A stretch of 64,000 nt of DNA. Source: Leptofilum sp965223525 (GTDB lineage: Bacteria > Chloroflexota > Anaerolineae > Promineifilales > Promineifilaceae). The stretch lies in contig NZ_CBDCWX010000005.1 in assembly GCF_965223525.1 (NCBI RefSeq), positions 2,618,366 through 2,682,365 of the forward strand, in the 5' to 3' direction. The translations under genes and the position numbers were made by a program. Numbering within the stretch: the stretch's first letter is position 1; every line of letters begins with the position of its first letter. Under the pieces are notes generated by a model that was not told the origin of the DNA, did no database searches, and saw only the letters and a program-made list of their open reading frames with translations. This document shows positions 55,201 to 61,312 of this stretch, piece by piece.

Positions 55201-55488
55201 GAGCCTGTCATTGAGCCATCTTCTGGTGCCTACAGCGTGGATGAAGCGAAGTTGGGTGTGGCTCAGGAAGCGCTGGCTGACGGCCGTATTGATGAAGCCG
55301 TTACGGAATATAAAACGTTGGTGGCTGAAGGCTCCGGTATGATGGCCATTATTGCTGAATTGGAGCAAGCGGCTGATGCCCATCCGCAGGCGCCAGCACT
55401 CTTCCAGGTTTTGGGTGATGCCTACATGCGAAATGGTCAGTTGCAAAAAGCGTTGGCCGCTTACCGTTCGGCACTTAACCAGATGTAG
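49240..55488 (+). CDS. Giant acidic TPR protein with WL motif repeats (2082 residues)
   Basis: GTG start at 49240 with GAGG seven bases upstream. Residues 1-230 are about six TPR helical pairs (DYDAAADLFLRILGADPNDF, YQQAISELRRILADEPE). Residues 240-1990 are extremely rich in Asp and Glu with almost no Lys/Arg, and carry about 38 short motifs of Trp-hydrophobic type: DWLADL, SWLDEL, AWLEQM, DWFSQT. Six copies of an [GS]LT-x-[LMI]L motif (SLTELLGEM, GLTELLAGI) cluster at 51.68-52.40 kb. Four long copies of a unit ending in PPPIKPSEDAVFVTD occur from residue 1530 to about 1800. Residues 1997-2082 form C-terminal TPRs (DEAVTEYKTLVAEG, GDAYMRNGQLQKALAAYRSAL). No signal peptide or membrane span. 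I infer a cytosolic scaffold with a disordered acidic linker; the function is unknown. No family recognised. Confidence 0.85.
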   Translation: MTSILLHEYVEQVETLVDASRLVEAIEHCRHILHHYPRHIDTYRVMGKALLEKQDYDAAADLFLRILGADPNDFISHVGLSIVYQEESQYDQALWHLERAFEIQPYNVAIQGELRQLYAVETETRPGVIPLTRGALARLYMQGELYQQAISELRRILADEPERMDLQVLLAEALWRDDQRIDAEEVCLKVLEELPNCIVLNAILAEIWLQTGRIPEAQKYLKRLHGLTWQTQKSLQKESIAGRAFASEGAFPLPEEASLEFLETGTVVPDKPAEPTDDWVGEVTFDDAADASDHVDDIVLEPESGMHSYDWLADIGAADEDETAASEQKTSETDWFSQTNAKDALNLSTSELNADWLADLRGEVNEEDESGFQPLEMDSEPGDEATEATQDDSDWFTADGEFSDELFAELADSTGAPTTEDTAVESDHDWLKDLADVESEESSEPEGKSGIQIDATNLMDESLMDWDQLESDPNIVQEPKTPFWLSEMAGESVDAVELNPEEALEWLVEPEEAPEAETVNEDSASEGTDTPQDPVESQDASPETVEESLDWLDEISSEDSAELPVEDAVGPTAVLDPNEQSDLPEMPDLTDTDSLGEADDWLAALTEGTIEEEISWDGDEGEHKAEDIQLDATTDELASLSDDEDWLESASADLETILEATKSEEEEFPNLLIPDMEGAEIEEIPDWLHTESLDHSEEAETAMSSENDPQEKPQADEPEVEPSETGAQNDEQDALDWLADLTDEDQAEADVPLEPPIATEGMPSWLDEVGEKADVEVVDEWDSESADIPDWLQDPVELSDLDDDILDKSEEIEEIGLTGLLSEMDVSDEAVPLDDMDSLFSDWSDEDGDGSLTELLGEMGLEESAAADDDDLSGFLADDVADSPAQDDDFVGLGELADEEVSLTAMLSEIEVGEDEAAPTAVSDEADDDWLGELTAATDGDDDWLADLTEGTDEAAEPDTLAGAEEAEAELGLTGMLANLWPDEDDALDETGLSETAVSDPTDAEPGKLATDELGLTELLAGIEYAEDVVDSRPELPELDEPVEPSLTEILTDMETEPDAPEPDEAAPISAEDTTWLTQLEADTGALQEQEDSVDMAEETGLDWLTLPDEPEEMLPEDIQEESPALDEPEVVVEQDSTPEDWDDAMSWLEELAAQQEDPVGELPSVAENMLDEELDTSEALQMEAPVEDEEFTGGTDWLDDLTGDVTESEEEAVDPALLAETRVIDEIPLDADETAVPLDESADEDDPLAGWEDDSEMSWLDELATDRLPETAVDDDNMLGDLFDDVTDEMETAVDEAETIPDPIEATAQEEADDASWLDELVTDDEVDADDIGWLDTIVDADEEETETVAQELPDVEAELVEEVTEPEEVPPTTGVAGVTDALKADDGLDEAEADLEEALAWLDELEEEPEATLPDEAPPTIVTPPEPHDLPELTVDKETPETVVLAPEPDELTLALERLEQQVKDEGIAVPETGVFPIMLSDEELHAALDWIEQSESAPETAAPIVDEPVEDAADSDPVLEDDDLSRMADDPEAWLEDLLSDDTALDVEIEPPPIKPSEDAVFVTDTVVEAEPEDVDIVEPETADSLLDDVPLEGMPDDPDAAVAWLDQLVSGDDALDIEMEPPPIKPSEDAVFVTDDAPQEETEIVEAAPEPESLAEAAPTMEDDPEAWLEQMLSGDLAMDVEMEPPPIKPSEDAVFVTDDAPPAETAEAAPSPEEIEALEEVVEEPETIAEPQIAHAEDAEEATLDLGDMEDDPEAWLEQMLSDDLAMDVEMEPPPIKPSDDAVFVTDDAPQASEPEASVEPATDLLESDTPDAEAEPTDDIIAEVPDDPDEAMAWLEQLAARQGADLEELPSVTDEADLLDEPEMPDWMEQDLAELDAEPDEAVAEAPAAEEIADVSVDTGDLADEDVDSELPDWLDSSDERPVVGETDWLRTLPDVDMDSWLSAEAEAATIEPEEEIQLPDTGPLRSTPTDTDPLLEDELFEPVIEPSSGAYSVDEAKLGVAQEALADGRIDEAVTEYKTLVAEGSGMMAIIAELEQAADAHPQAPALFQVLGDAYMRNGQLQKALAAYRSALNQM
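53827..54636 (+). repeat. Four-copy protein-coding repeat (DDPEAWLEQ...PPPIKPSEDAVFVTD)
   Basis: Units start at residues 1530, 1598, 1665 and 1754 (nucleotides 53827, 54031, 54232, 54499). Each has the order DDP-[ED]-A-WL, a short DD-[TL]-A-[LM]-D[IV]E stretch, then PPPIKPS[ED]DAVFVTD and a variable acidic spacer. They are recent duplications compared with the diffuse WL motifs elsewhere in the gene, and degenerate related units precede and follow. Confidence 0.85.
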
Positions 55489-55519
55489 CAGGGTTTTTCA
55501 AAAGTCCGTATTATAAGCC

Positions 55520-55592
55520 AATGGTACGCGGAAAACGCGGATAAATCATTGGTTTTCCGCATTTTCTGTGCGCGTCCGCGTCCGTTTTTTGA
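55520..55592. repeat. CGCGGAAAACGCGGATAA inverted repeat
   Basis: GGTACGCGGAAAACGCGGAT on the left is partly matched by TTCCGCATTTTCTGTGCGCG with a further CGTCCGCGTCCG on the right. It belongs loosely to the AATCCGCG group and separates the giant gene from ndk. Confidence 0.5.
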
Positions 55593-55700
55593 TGGCGCTG
55601 GACTACTGAAAAGCCGTACCAGATGTAGATTTTGGTTTGCGATTTTGGCTTGTTTGGGTGACAATTGAGCCATCGTAGGCAAGTAAGTTACAAATTTGAA

Positions 55701-55734
55701 AAGGCAGCGAAGCTTGAGCAAGCTGCCTTTTTTT
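55701..55734 (+). terminator. Rho-independent terminator upstream of ndk
   Basis: AGGCAGC at 55702-55708 pairs with GCTGCCT at 55722-55728; a run of seven T follows. It could end transcription from the giant gene. A weak promoter (TTGAGC, 18 bases, TACAAA) just upstream would place it inside the ndk leader. Confidence 0.75.
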
Positions 55735-55765
55735 GCGTCAAAATTCAAAAAATGGAGCAATGAAG

Positions 55766-56215
55766 ATGGAACGTACATTAATTTTGGTAAAACCAGACGG
55801 CGTGCAGCGTGGTCTGATGGGTGAAATTGTGGCTCGGTTTGAGCGGCGTGGTCTTAAGCTCATCGGCATGAAATTTATTCAAATGGATGAAGCATTGGCT
55901 AATCAGCATTACGCGGTGCATAGAGAACGGCCGTTCTTCAACGATCTTGTCTCTTACATTACTTCTGGCCCTGTGTTGGCAATGGTGTGGGAAGGTAACG
56001 ATGCCGTGGCTGCGGCCCGTGCCACCATCGGTGCGACCAAGCCCGTAGAAGCTGCTCCCGGCAGCATTCGCGGTGACTTTGGCATGGAAATCGGCCGTAA
56101 CTTGGTTCACGGCTCAGATAGTCCGGAGAATGGCATCAAAGAGGCCAGCCTCTTCTTCCAGCCAGGCGAACTGGTTAGCTGGAGCCGCGCCACCGAAAGC
56201 TGGATTTGCGAGTAA
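55766..56215 (+). CDS. ndk: Nucleoside diphosphate kinase
   Basis: 149 residues, normal length. MERTLILVKPDGVQRGLMGEI is the conserved start; the catalytic His is in GRNLVHGSDSPENG; RPFFNDLVSYITSGPVLAMVWEG and GAANPxxAAPGTIRGDFG-like GATKPVEAAPGSIRGDFG are also family blocks. The enzyme balances NTP pools by transferring phosphate from NTPs to NDPs via phosphohistidine. GGAG lies eight bases before the ATG at 55766; the frame opens 11 codons earlier without homology. A bidirectional terminator follows. Confidence 0.97.
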   Translation: MERTLILVKPDGVQRGLMGEIVARFERRGLKLIGMKFIQMDEALANQHYAVHRERPFFNDLVSYITSGPVLAMVWEGNDAVAAARATIGATKPVEAAPGSIRGDFGMEIGRNLVHGSDSPENGIKEASLFFQPGELVSWSRATESWICE

Positions 56216-56286
56216 TAATTCACGACGATTTAGTGCCTGATGCCGAGGCGACGCTTCATTCAGGCTTATACTGAGTAGCCGATCAA

Positions 56287-56322
56287 AAAAGCCCGACCGC
56301 GCTATATACAGGTCGGGCTTTT
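56287..56322. terminator. Bidirectional terminator between ndk and rsfS
   Basis: AAAAGCCCGACC at 56287-56298 pairs with GGTCGGGCTTTT at 56311-56322. A-run and T-run on the two sides let it work for both convergent genes. Confidence 0.92.
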
Positions 56323-56339
56323 GGCTTCTCTAGTAGAAC

Positions 56340-56771
56340 TTATTGCATTCGCATCACAACGTGGGCTTCGTCCCATAAGCCTTCCAAGTCATAGTAATGG
56401 CGCATGTCAGGGGAAAAAAGATGAACCAACAGATCGCCAAAATCAACCAAAACCCAGCCCGATTCTGGCGAGCCTTCAATGGTATTGGTTAACGCTTTCG
56501 CTTTTTGTTTGGCATCTTGGGCAACGCTGTTGGCCATTGCTCTCAATTGGCGATCATTTTCCCCATTACAAATGAGGAAATAGTCGGCGAAAATCGCCTG
56601 TTCCCGTAAATCTAGCAACGTGATGTTGCTCCCCTTTTTGTCTACAATTGTGTCCACTAGCAAATGTGCTAATTCTAAACTTTCCAGTTCTTCACCTCCA
56701 AGTGAGTAATTCTTCAGAATTACCTGCGATTGTAGCATGGAGCCGGAACTGCTGACAAGATGTGGTTGCAC
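56340..56771 (-). CDS. rsfS: Ribosomal silencing factor RsfS (Iojap)
   Basis: 143 residues in the longest frame. ELAHLLVDTIVDKKGSNITLLDLREQAIFADYFLICNGENDRQLRAMANSV and SGWVLVDFGDLLVHLFSPDMRHYYDLEGLWDEA are unmistakable. RsfS binds L14 on the large subunit and prevents subunit joining when nutrients run out. The N-terminal 25 residues of the longest frame are not conserved. A GGAGG (minus strand, 56699-56695) stands seven bases before a CTG at 56687, which in frame would give the usual start just before ESLELAHLL, so a CTG start is worth testing; ATG 56738 is the next alternative. Confidence 0.93.
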   Translation of the reverse strand: MQPHLVSSSGSMLQSQVILKNYSLGGEELESLELAHLLVDTIVDKKGSNITLLDLREQAIFADYFLICNGENDRQLRAMANSVAQDAKQKAKALTNTIEGSPESGWVLVDFGDLLVHLFSPDMRHYYDLEGLWDEAHVVMRMQ

Positions 56772-56872
56772 CTTCAGAAGGAGCGTTTTACAATTAGAGC
56801 GAATGTTCTATTTGACCTTTGGTAACTGAGGATTCTTTCCGCGCAGTAAGAAACTAAAATATGGAGGTGCTT

Positions 56873-57340
56873 GTGTCTGAACCACAATATGAAATTCCGC
56901 CCCGTGCCGTGCCTGAAAATGATGCCGGCTATTTTGAGAAGATTACCCAAGCCGTGTTTCAGGCTGGTTTTAGCTGGAAGGTAATTCGCAACAAGTGGCC
57001 TGGCTTTCAGAACGCGTTTGCCCAGTTTGATGTGGATCAAGTAGCAGCATTTACCCCTGAAGATGTGGAGCGACTGGTAGAGGACAAGGGAATTGTGCGT
57101 AACGGCCGTAAAATTGAAGCCACCATCGCCAACGCCCATATCTGCCAGGAACTTATTGCCGAGCATGGCTCCTTCCACAACTATTTGCGTACGATGGACG
57201 GCCAGCCGTATGCTAAGCGCGAGAAGCAGTTTTGCAAAAAGTTCAAGTTTATGGGACCGATGGGCGCTTACTTCTTCTTTTGGTCGGTGGGCGAAGATGT
57301 GCCAGAATACCACGAATGGCGCGCCCAAAATGAAAAATAG
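56873..57340 (+). CDS. DNA-3-methyladenine glycosylase I family protein
   Basis: 155 residues from GTG 56873. The family blocks are YFEKITQAVFQAGFSWKVIRNKWPGFQNAFAQFDVDQVAAFTPEDVERLVEDKGIVRNGRKIEATIANAHICQEL, with the HhH-type helix set, and FKFMGPMGAYFFFWSVGEDVPEYHEW. Tag removes 3-methyladenine from alkylated DNA. Compared with E. coli Tag (187 residues) it is short and lacks the N-terminal zinc-ligand Cys, as in many environmental homologues, so specificity may differ. ATG 56861 is also in frame, but GGAGG at 56863-56867 is five bases before GTG 56873 and decides the start. Confidence 0.82.
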   Translation: MSEPQYEIPPRAVPENDAGYFEKITQAVFQAGFSWKVIRNKWPGFQNAFAQFDVDQVAAFTPEDVERLVEDKGIVRNGRKIEATIANAHICQELIAEHGSFHNYLRTMDGQPYAKREKQFCKKFKFMGPMGAYFFFWSVGEDVPEYHEWRAQNEK

Positions 57341-57430
57341 ACTTTTGAAGTTTCCATGTCTCAAGTGTCAACGATAGCGAAAACTTCAAAAGTCTTTAGC
57401 GGAACCCGAAAATCCGCGCAATCCGTGGCA
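57339..57430. repeat. AGACTTTTGAAGTTT hairpin followed by AATCCGCG half repeat
   Basis: AGACTTTTGAAGTTT at 57339-57353 and its exact complement at 57381-57395 flank a 27-base loop; the left arm overlaps the glycosylase stop. Next to it is AAAATCCGCGCAATCCGTGG, half of the AATCCGCG family, abutting xseA. Confidence 0.75.
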
Positions 57431-57435
57431 AAATA

Positions 57436-58668
57436 ATGGCATTTTTACGCAGCGATAACTTTGCCTCAGAATCCTGGACTGTTTCTGAGCTAACCCAATA
57501 CATCCGCGAACTGTTTGAGATTGATTACCGCTTGCAAGATTTGGAAGTGAGCGGTGAGATTTCCAACTTCAGCCGCGCTCGGTCAGGGCATTTATACTTT
57601 ACGTTGAAGGACACCAAAGCGCAGCTGAAATGCGTGATGTGGCGCAGCGCGGCGGAGCGGCTGCGGTTTGTGCCAAAGGATGGGGATGCGGTGGTGGTAA
57701 ACGGCCGTATCTCCGTCTACGAGGCCAATGGCGTGTACCAGCTCTACGCCGAAAAAATGTCGCCGCTGGGTCAGGGGGATTTGGCCGCTGCTTTTGAGGA
57801 ACTCAAGGCACGATTGGCCGATGAAGGGCTGTTTGATGCCGAATTAAAGAAACCGGTTCCCCGATTTCCGCGCAAAATTGGCATTGTCACCTCGGCAGAT
57901 GCGGCCGCTTTGCGCGACATCATCAACGTGCTGCGCCGCCGCTACCCGCTGGTTTCTGTGCTTATTGCCCCCACGCTGGTGCAGGGAGCCGATGCGCCAC
58001 TCCAAATTGTGCGGGCGCTGCGCTGGCTAGACGGCCGTCACGATATTGACACAATCATCGTAGCGCGGGGCGGCGGCTCGATGGAGGATTTGTGGGCGTT
58101 CAACGACGAAGGGGTGGCGCGGGCTATTTTTGCCGCGCAGCATCCCGTCGTCAGCGGGGTAGGGCATGAGGTGGATTTCACCATTGCCGATTTTGTGGCC
58201 GATTTACGTGCCCCCACGCCCTCGGCGGCGGCAGAGTTGGCGGTGCCAGATGTGAGTGAGCTACGGCCGTACTTCACCACCATTCAGCAGCAGATGAAAA
58301 ATATGATTTTGGAGCGCACCGGCCACTATCGTTGGCAGGTGCAAACGCTCAGGCGGTCGCTCAATCATTTGAGTCCGCAGGTGGGTATTGCGGGCAATCG
58401 GCAGCGACTGGATGGCTGGCAAGCCCGGCTGGAGCGGGCAATGCAGCAGCGGCTGGACCAATCGCGCCATCGCCTAAATTTACTGCAAACCCGGTTAACG
58501 GCCGTTAGCCCCACAGCCACTTTGGAGCGGGGCTATGCCATTGTGCGGGACGGGGACGGCCGTATCGTTCGAACCCCCACCGCTGTGAAAAGTGGCGACC
58601 CGCTCACCGTGCAGGTTCGGGATGGCCAGTTTGGCGTCACCGTAGACCATGTGGGTCAAGATGGATGA
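57436..58668 (+). CDS. xseA: Exodeoxyribonuclease VII large subunit
   Basis: 410 residues. The N-terminal OB fold is VSELTQYIRELFEIDYRLQDLEVSGEISNFSRARSGHLYFTLKD; the catalytic domain has GIVTSADAAALRDIINVLRRRYP, VQGADAP and IIVARGGGSMEDLWAFNDE, VSGVGHEVDFTIADFVADLRAPTPSAAAELAVPD. The C-terminal coiled helices follow. With the small subunit XseB it degrades single-stranded DNA from both ends. The xseB gene lies 1.7 kb downstream, separated by a dehydrogenase and a NUDIX gene instead of being adjacent. Five exact ACGGCCGT motifs are present. Confidence 0.96.
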   Translation: MAFLRSDNFASESWTVSELTQYIRELFEIDYRLQDLEVSGEISNFSRARSGHLYFTLKDTKAQLKCVMWRSAAERLRFVPKDGDAVVVNGRISVYEANGVYQLYAEKMSPLGQGDLAAAFEELKARLADEGLFDAELKKPVPRFPRKIGIVTSADAAALRDIINVLRRRYPLVSVLIAPTLVQGADAPLQIVRALRWLDGRHDIDTIIVARGGGSMEDLWAFNDEGVARAIFAAQHPVVSGVGHEVDFTIADFVADLRAPTPSAAAELAVPDVSELRPYFTTIQQQMKNMILERTGHYRWQVQTLRRSLNHLSPQVGIAGNRQRLDGWQARLERAMQQRLDQSRHRLNLLQTRLTAVSPTATLERGYAIVRDGDGRIVRTPTAVKSGDPLTVQVRDGQFGVTVDHVGQDG

Positions 58669-58678
58669 AATAGTTAGT

Positions 58679-58713
58679 GCGAATTGCGTATTGCGTAAAT
58701 TTACGCAATTCGC
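58679..58713. repeat. GCGAATTGCG inverted repeat
   Basis: GCGAATTGCG at 58679-58688 pairs with CGCAATTCGC at 58704-58713, and TTGCGTAAATTTACGCAA at 58691-58708 is an 18-base perfect palindrome inside. It fills the xseA-dehydrogenase gap. Confidence 0.75.
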
Positions 58714-58731
58714 AATATATGAGAGAATTAA

Positions 58732-59712
58732 ATGGCCAAAATTCTCATTACCCAGCACATTGGCGAGGCGGGCGTGCAAAAGCTGCGCGAGGCCGGGCAT
58801 GAGGTGACTTATCGTGACGAAACCGAGCCAATGACGCTTGCTGAACTGCAAACGGCCGTTCGCTACACCGAAGGTTTGGTTTGTTTGCTGACGGATAAGG
58901 TGGATACGGCCGTTCTTGATGCCGCTCCACATTTAAAAATGATCGCCAACGTCGCCGTCGGCTACGATAACATTGACGTGGGGGTGGCCAGCAAGCGCGG
59001 CATTTTGGTCAGCAACACGCCCGACGTACTTACCGAGACCACCGCCGACCATGCCTTTGCCCTCCTGCTAGCCATCGCCCGCCGCGTGCCGGAGGCAGAT
59101 GCGTTTATGCGGGCGGGGAGCTATGAAAAGTTTGAGATGTTCCCACCGCTTTTGGGATTAGACGTGTATGGCAAAACGTTGGGCGTTGTGGGGATGGGGC
59201 GCATTGGTGCGGCCGTTGCCCGGCGCGGTGCATTAGGGTTTGGGATGAAGGTTTTGTATACGGCCAATGGGGTGAAAACGGCCGTTGAACAAGAACTCAG
59301 CGCACAAAAAGCCACCTTACCTGAGCTGCTGCGCCAAAGCGATTTTGTCAGCATCAATGTGCCGCTTACGCCAGAAACGCACCATCTGTTCACGCTAGAA
59401 ACCTTCCGACAGATGAAGCCGACTGCCTGCCTCATCAACACCGCTCGTGGCCCCGTCATCAAGGAAGATGATCTGCTGGTGGCACTGCGCGAGGGCATCA
59501 TTTGGGGCGCGGCATTGGACGTGTTTGAGGCAGAGCCCAAAATGGCACCAGGGCTGGCCGAATATCATGAGCGACTGGTTGTTGCGCCCCATCTGGGCAG
59601 CGCCACTGGGGAAACACGGCAAAAAATGGTGGAAACGGCCGTAACTAATTTGCTCGCCGGTCTTGCAGGCCAACCACCACCCAACGCCCTCAACGCAGAG
59701 CAGTTGCCATGA
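58732..59712 (+). CDS. D-isomer-specific 2-hydroxyacid dehydrogenase
   Basis: 326 residues. The NAD-binding motif is TLGVVGMGRIGAAVARRGALGFGMKV; the substrate domain has VAVGYDNIDVGVASKRGILVSNTPDVLTETTADHAFALLLA, and catalytic residues are in INTARGPVIKEDDLL (Arg), DVFEAEP (Glu) and APHLGSAT (His). This fits glyoxylate/hydroxypyruvate reductases. It reduces 2-keto acids with NAD(P)H in the cytosol. It sits in a tight run between xseA and the NUDIX gene. Three exact ACGGCCGT and a further GCGGCCGTTGCC variant are present. Confidence 0.94.
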   Translation: MAKILITQHIGEAGVQKLREAGHEVTYRDETEPMTLAELQTAVRYTEGLVCLLTDKVDTAVLDAAPHLKMIANVAVGYDNIDVGVASKRGILVSNTPDVLTETTADHAFALLLAIARRVPEADAFMRAGSYEKFEMFPPLLGLDVYGKTLGVVGMGRIGAAVARRGALGFGMKVLYTANGVKTAVEQELSAQKATLPELLRQSDFVSINVPLTPETHHLFTLETFRQMKPTACLINTARGPVIKEDDLLVALREGIIWGAALDVFEAEPKMAPGLAEYHERLVVAPHLGSATGETRQKMVETAVTNLLAGLAGQPPPNALNAEQLP

Positions 59713-59713
59713 T

Positions 59714-59765
59714 TTCTCTGCGCCTCTGTGTGTCTTCTTCGTGTAACTTTATGTTCCGCTTTTTT
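59714..59765. repeat. CTCTGCGCCTCTGTGTG half repeat
   Basis: TTTCTCTGCGCCTCTGTGTG resembles one side of the CACAGAG family; the other side is not clear. It lies just upstream of the NUDIX gene. Confidence 0.45.
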
Positions 59766-59782
59766 ATGCCAAAGGTGGCGGA

Positions 59783-60241
59783 GTGAAGCTGAAATGGCGC
59801 ATACTTTACCTGCTGGCTCGTTGCTACTGGCGTATTTTCAAGCCGCTTACGCTAGGTGTGAAGCTGATGCTCATCGAGGATGACGCCATTTGGCTGGTGC
59901 AGCACAGCTACCAGCCCGGCTGGTTTTTGCCGGGCGGTGGGGTAAAGCGGAATGAGATGTTGGAAACGGCCGTTCGCCGCGAAGCAGAAGAAGAATTAGG
60001 TGCAGACCTGCAAGATTTACAACTTTTTAGCGTTTACACCAACGCCAGCGAATACAAAAATGACCATATTGTTGTATTTGTCAGCAAAACATTTACTGTG
60101 GGGCAAACCGACAAAGCCGAAATCAGCGCTGTGCAAAAGTTCCCGCTGCGGCAGCTGCCAGCAGACGTTTCTCGTGGCACCCGGCGGCGTATTGAGGAAT
60201 TTGTAAACGGCCGTACCCAAGCCGAGGTAGGTGTCTGGTAG
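59783..60241 (+). CDS. NUDIX hydrolase
   Basis: 152 residues with a GTG start behind AAGGTGG. The Nudix box is GGGVKRNEMLETAVRREAEEELG, matching Gx5Ex7REUxEExGU, and the surrounding sheet is IWLVQHSYQPGWFLPG and DHIVVFVSKTFTV. NUDIX enzymes hydrolyse nucleoside diphosphates linked to other moieties; the substrate is unknown. A hydrophobic or basic N-terminal piece (LKWRILYLLARCYWRIFKPL) precedes the domain, possibly membrane-associating, which is unusual for the family. Confidence 0.9.
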   Translation: MKLKWRILYLLARCYWRIFKPLTLGVKLMLIEDDAIWLVQHSYQPGWFLPGGGVKRNEMLETAVRREAEEELGADLQDLQLFSVYTNASEYKNDHIVVFVSKTFTVGQTDKAEISAVQKFPLRQLPADVSRGTRRRIEEFVNGRTQAEVGVW

Positions 60242-60248
60242 ACGAATA

Positions 60249-60314
60249 GGGGCGAGGCGGTGCGGAAAATACTGTAGGATAAGCAAATTGCCTGTTCTAC
60301 GCACCGCCTCGCCC
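60249..60314. repeat. GGCGAGGCGGTGCG inverted repeat upstream of xseB
   Basis: GGGGCGAGGCGGTGCGGAAA on the left is mirrored by CTACGCACCGCCTCGCCCTC on the right: GGCGAGGCGGTGCG and CGCACCGCCTCGCC are exact complements. The loop is about 35 bases. It occupies the gap between the NUDIX gene and xseB. Confidence 0.8.
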
Positions 60315-60348
60315 TCTCGCCCAAACCCGCAAAAAAATGGAGAAAACA

Positions 60349-60570
60349 ATGAGCGAAGAAGCCCAAAAATTATCGTTTGAAGATGCCCTGGCCGAGCTGG
60401 AAAAAATCGTTGCCGAACTGGAATCTGGCGATTTAACGTTGGAAGCCTCCCTCGATTTGTTTGAAAAAGGACAAAAGCTCGCCCAGCAATGTAACGTGCA
60501 GTTGGAAACGGCCGTACTCCGCATCGAGCAACTCACCAGCGACGGAGAAATTGTCGAGCTAGATCTCTAG
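60349..60570 (+). CDS. xseB: Exodeoxyribonuclease VII small subunit
   Basis: 73 residues. LSFEDALAELEKIVAELESGDLTLEASLDLFEKGQKLAQQCNVQLETAVLRIEQL is the full XseB helical hairpin. It oligomerises on XseA (57436) to build the active nuclease. ATG 60349 has GGAG six bases upstream; the in-frame ATG 60337 overlaps that ribosome site and is less likely. The stem-like GGGCGAGGCGGTGCG / CGCACCGCCTCGCCC inverted repeat at 60248-60314 lies in its leader. Confidence 0.94.
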   Translation: MSEEAQKLSFEDALAELEKIVAELESGDLTLEASLDLFEKGQKLAQQCNVQLETAVLRIEQLTSDGEIVELDL

Positions 60571-60726
60571 CCCCTCAATTGTCAGCCCTCCCAACTGTCG
60601 CTATACTCGCTTCCAATTGATTGAACAAAGAAATTTTTAGACGCGCCAATTTTGAAGTCTGTACGTATAGAGAGCAATGCGTTTATCCTAAAAAGTCGCA
60701 AAGCTATATGCTAAAGGATTATAAAA

Positions 60727-61290
60727 ATGAAGCGTTGCCCTCTTTGTTCAACCGAGTTAAACCGTACATTACTAGAAGCGAATTTGCCTGCATTTAGCTG
60801 CCCTGGGTGTCATGGCTTGTGGGTTTCGTCAAACGAATATTTGTCATGGTTGTCACCTGATTTCAGCTACCCTATTTCTGAGCTTGATATTGCCCGCGAA
60901 TTTGATACGCCTTATCCGGTAGCAGATAATAATCAGGCCATTTTTTGTCCAGATTGTGGCCGTTTTTTAAGAAGATTCCAAATTTGGCCCAATCACAAAT
61001 TTCACCTTGATCGATGCGGTAGCTGTAATGGGATCTGGTTCGACCGAAACGAGTGGCAAACATTGCAAGCCCAAAACCTTCATAAGCAAATCAATATTTT
61101 CTTTACTGAGGCATGGCAAGAGAAATTACGTAGTAAAGAGATGAAACAGCGATTTGAAAATATGTATTTGGAGCTGTTTGGTTTTGAAGATTATGAAAAA
61201 ATAAAATCGATCCGTCATTGGTTAACAGAACATCCCAACGGGAATAGATTAATCGCTTACCTTACTGACAGAGATCCTTACAAAGGTTAA
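60727..61290 (+). CDS. TFIIB-type zinc-ribbon protein
   Basis: 187 residues with two zinc ribbons of the zf-TFIIB-like family: MKRCPLCSTELNRTLLEANLPAFSCPGCHGLWVS, then FCPDCGRFLRRFQI and DRCGSCNGIWFDRNEWQTL. A helical C-terminus (QEKLRSKEMKQRFENMYLELFGFEDYEKIKSI) follows. The family (YjdB-like) is uncharacterised; the ribbons likely bind zinc and mediate protein or nucleic acid contacts. It starts 157 bases after xseB and ends 22 bases before ftsY. The sequence is AT-richer than neighbours and lacks exact ACGGCCGT motifs, so it may have a different history. Confidence 0.85.
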   Translation: MKRCPLCSTELNRTLLEANLPAFSCPGCHGLWVSSNEYLSWLSPDFSYPISELDIAREFDTPYPVADNNQAIFCPDCGRFLRRFQIWPNHKFHLDRCGSCNGIWFDRNEWQTLQAQNLHKQINIFFTEAWQEKLRSKEMKQRFENMYLELFGFEDYEKIKSIRHWLTEHPNGNRLIAYLTDRDPYKG

Positions 61291-61312
61291 CAACGCAAAA
61301 AAGGAATAACAG

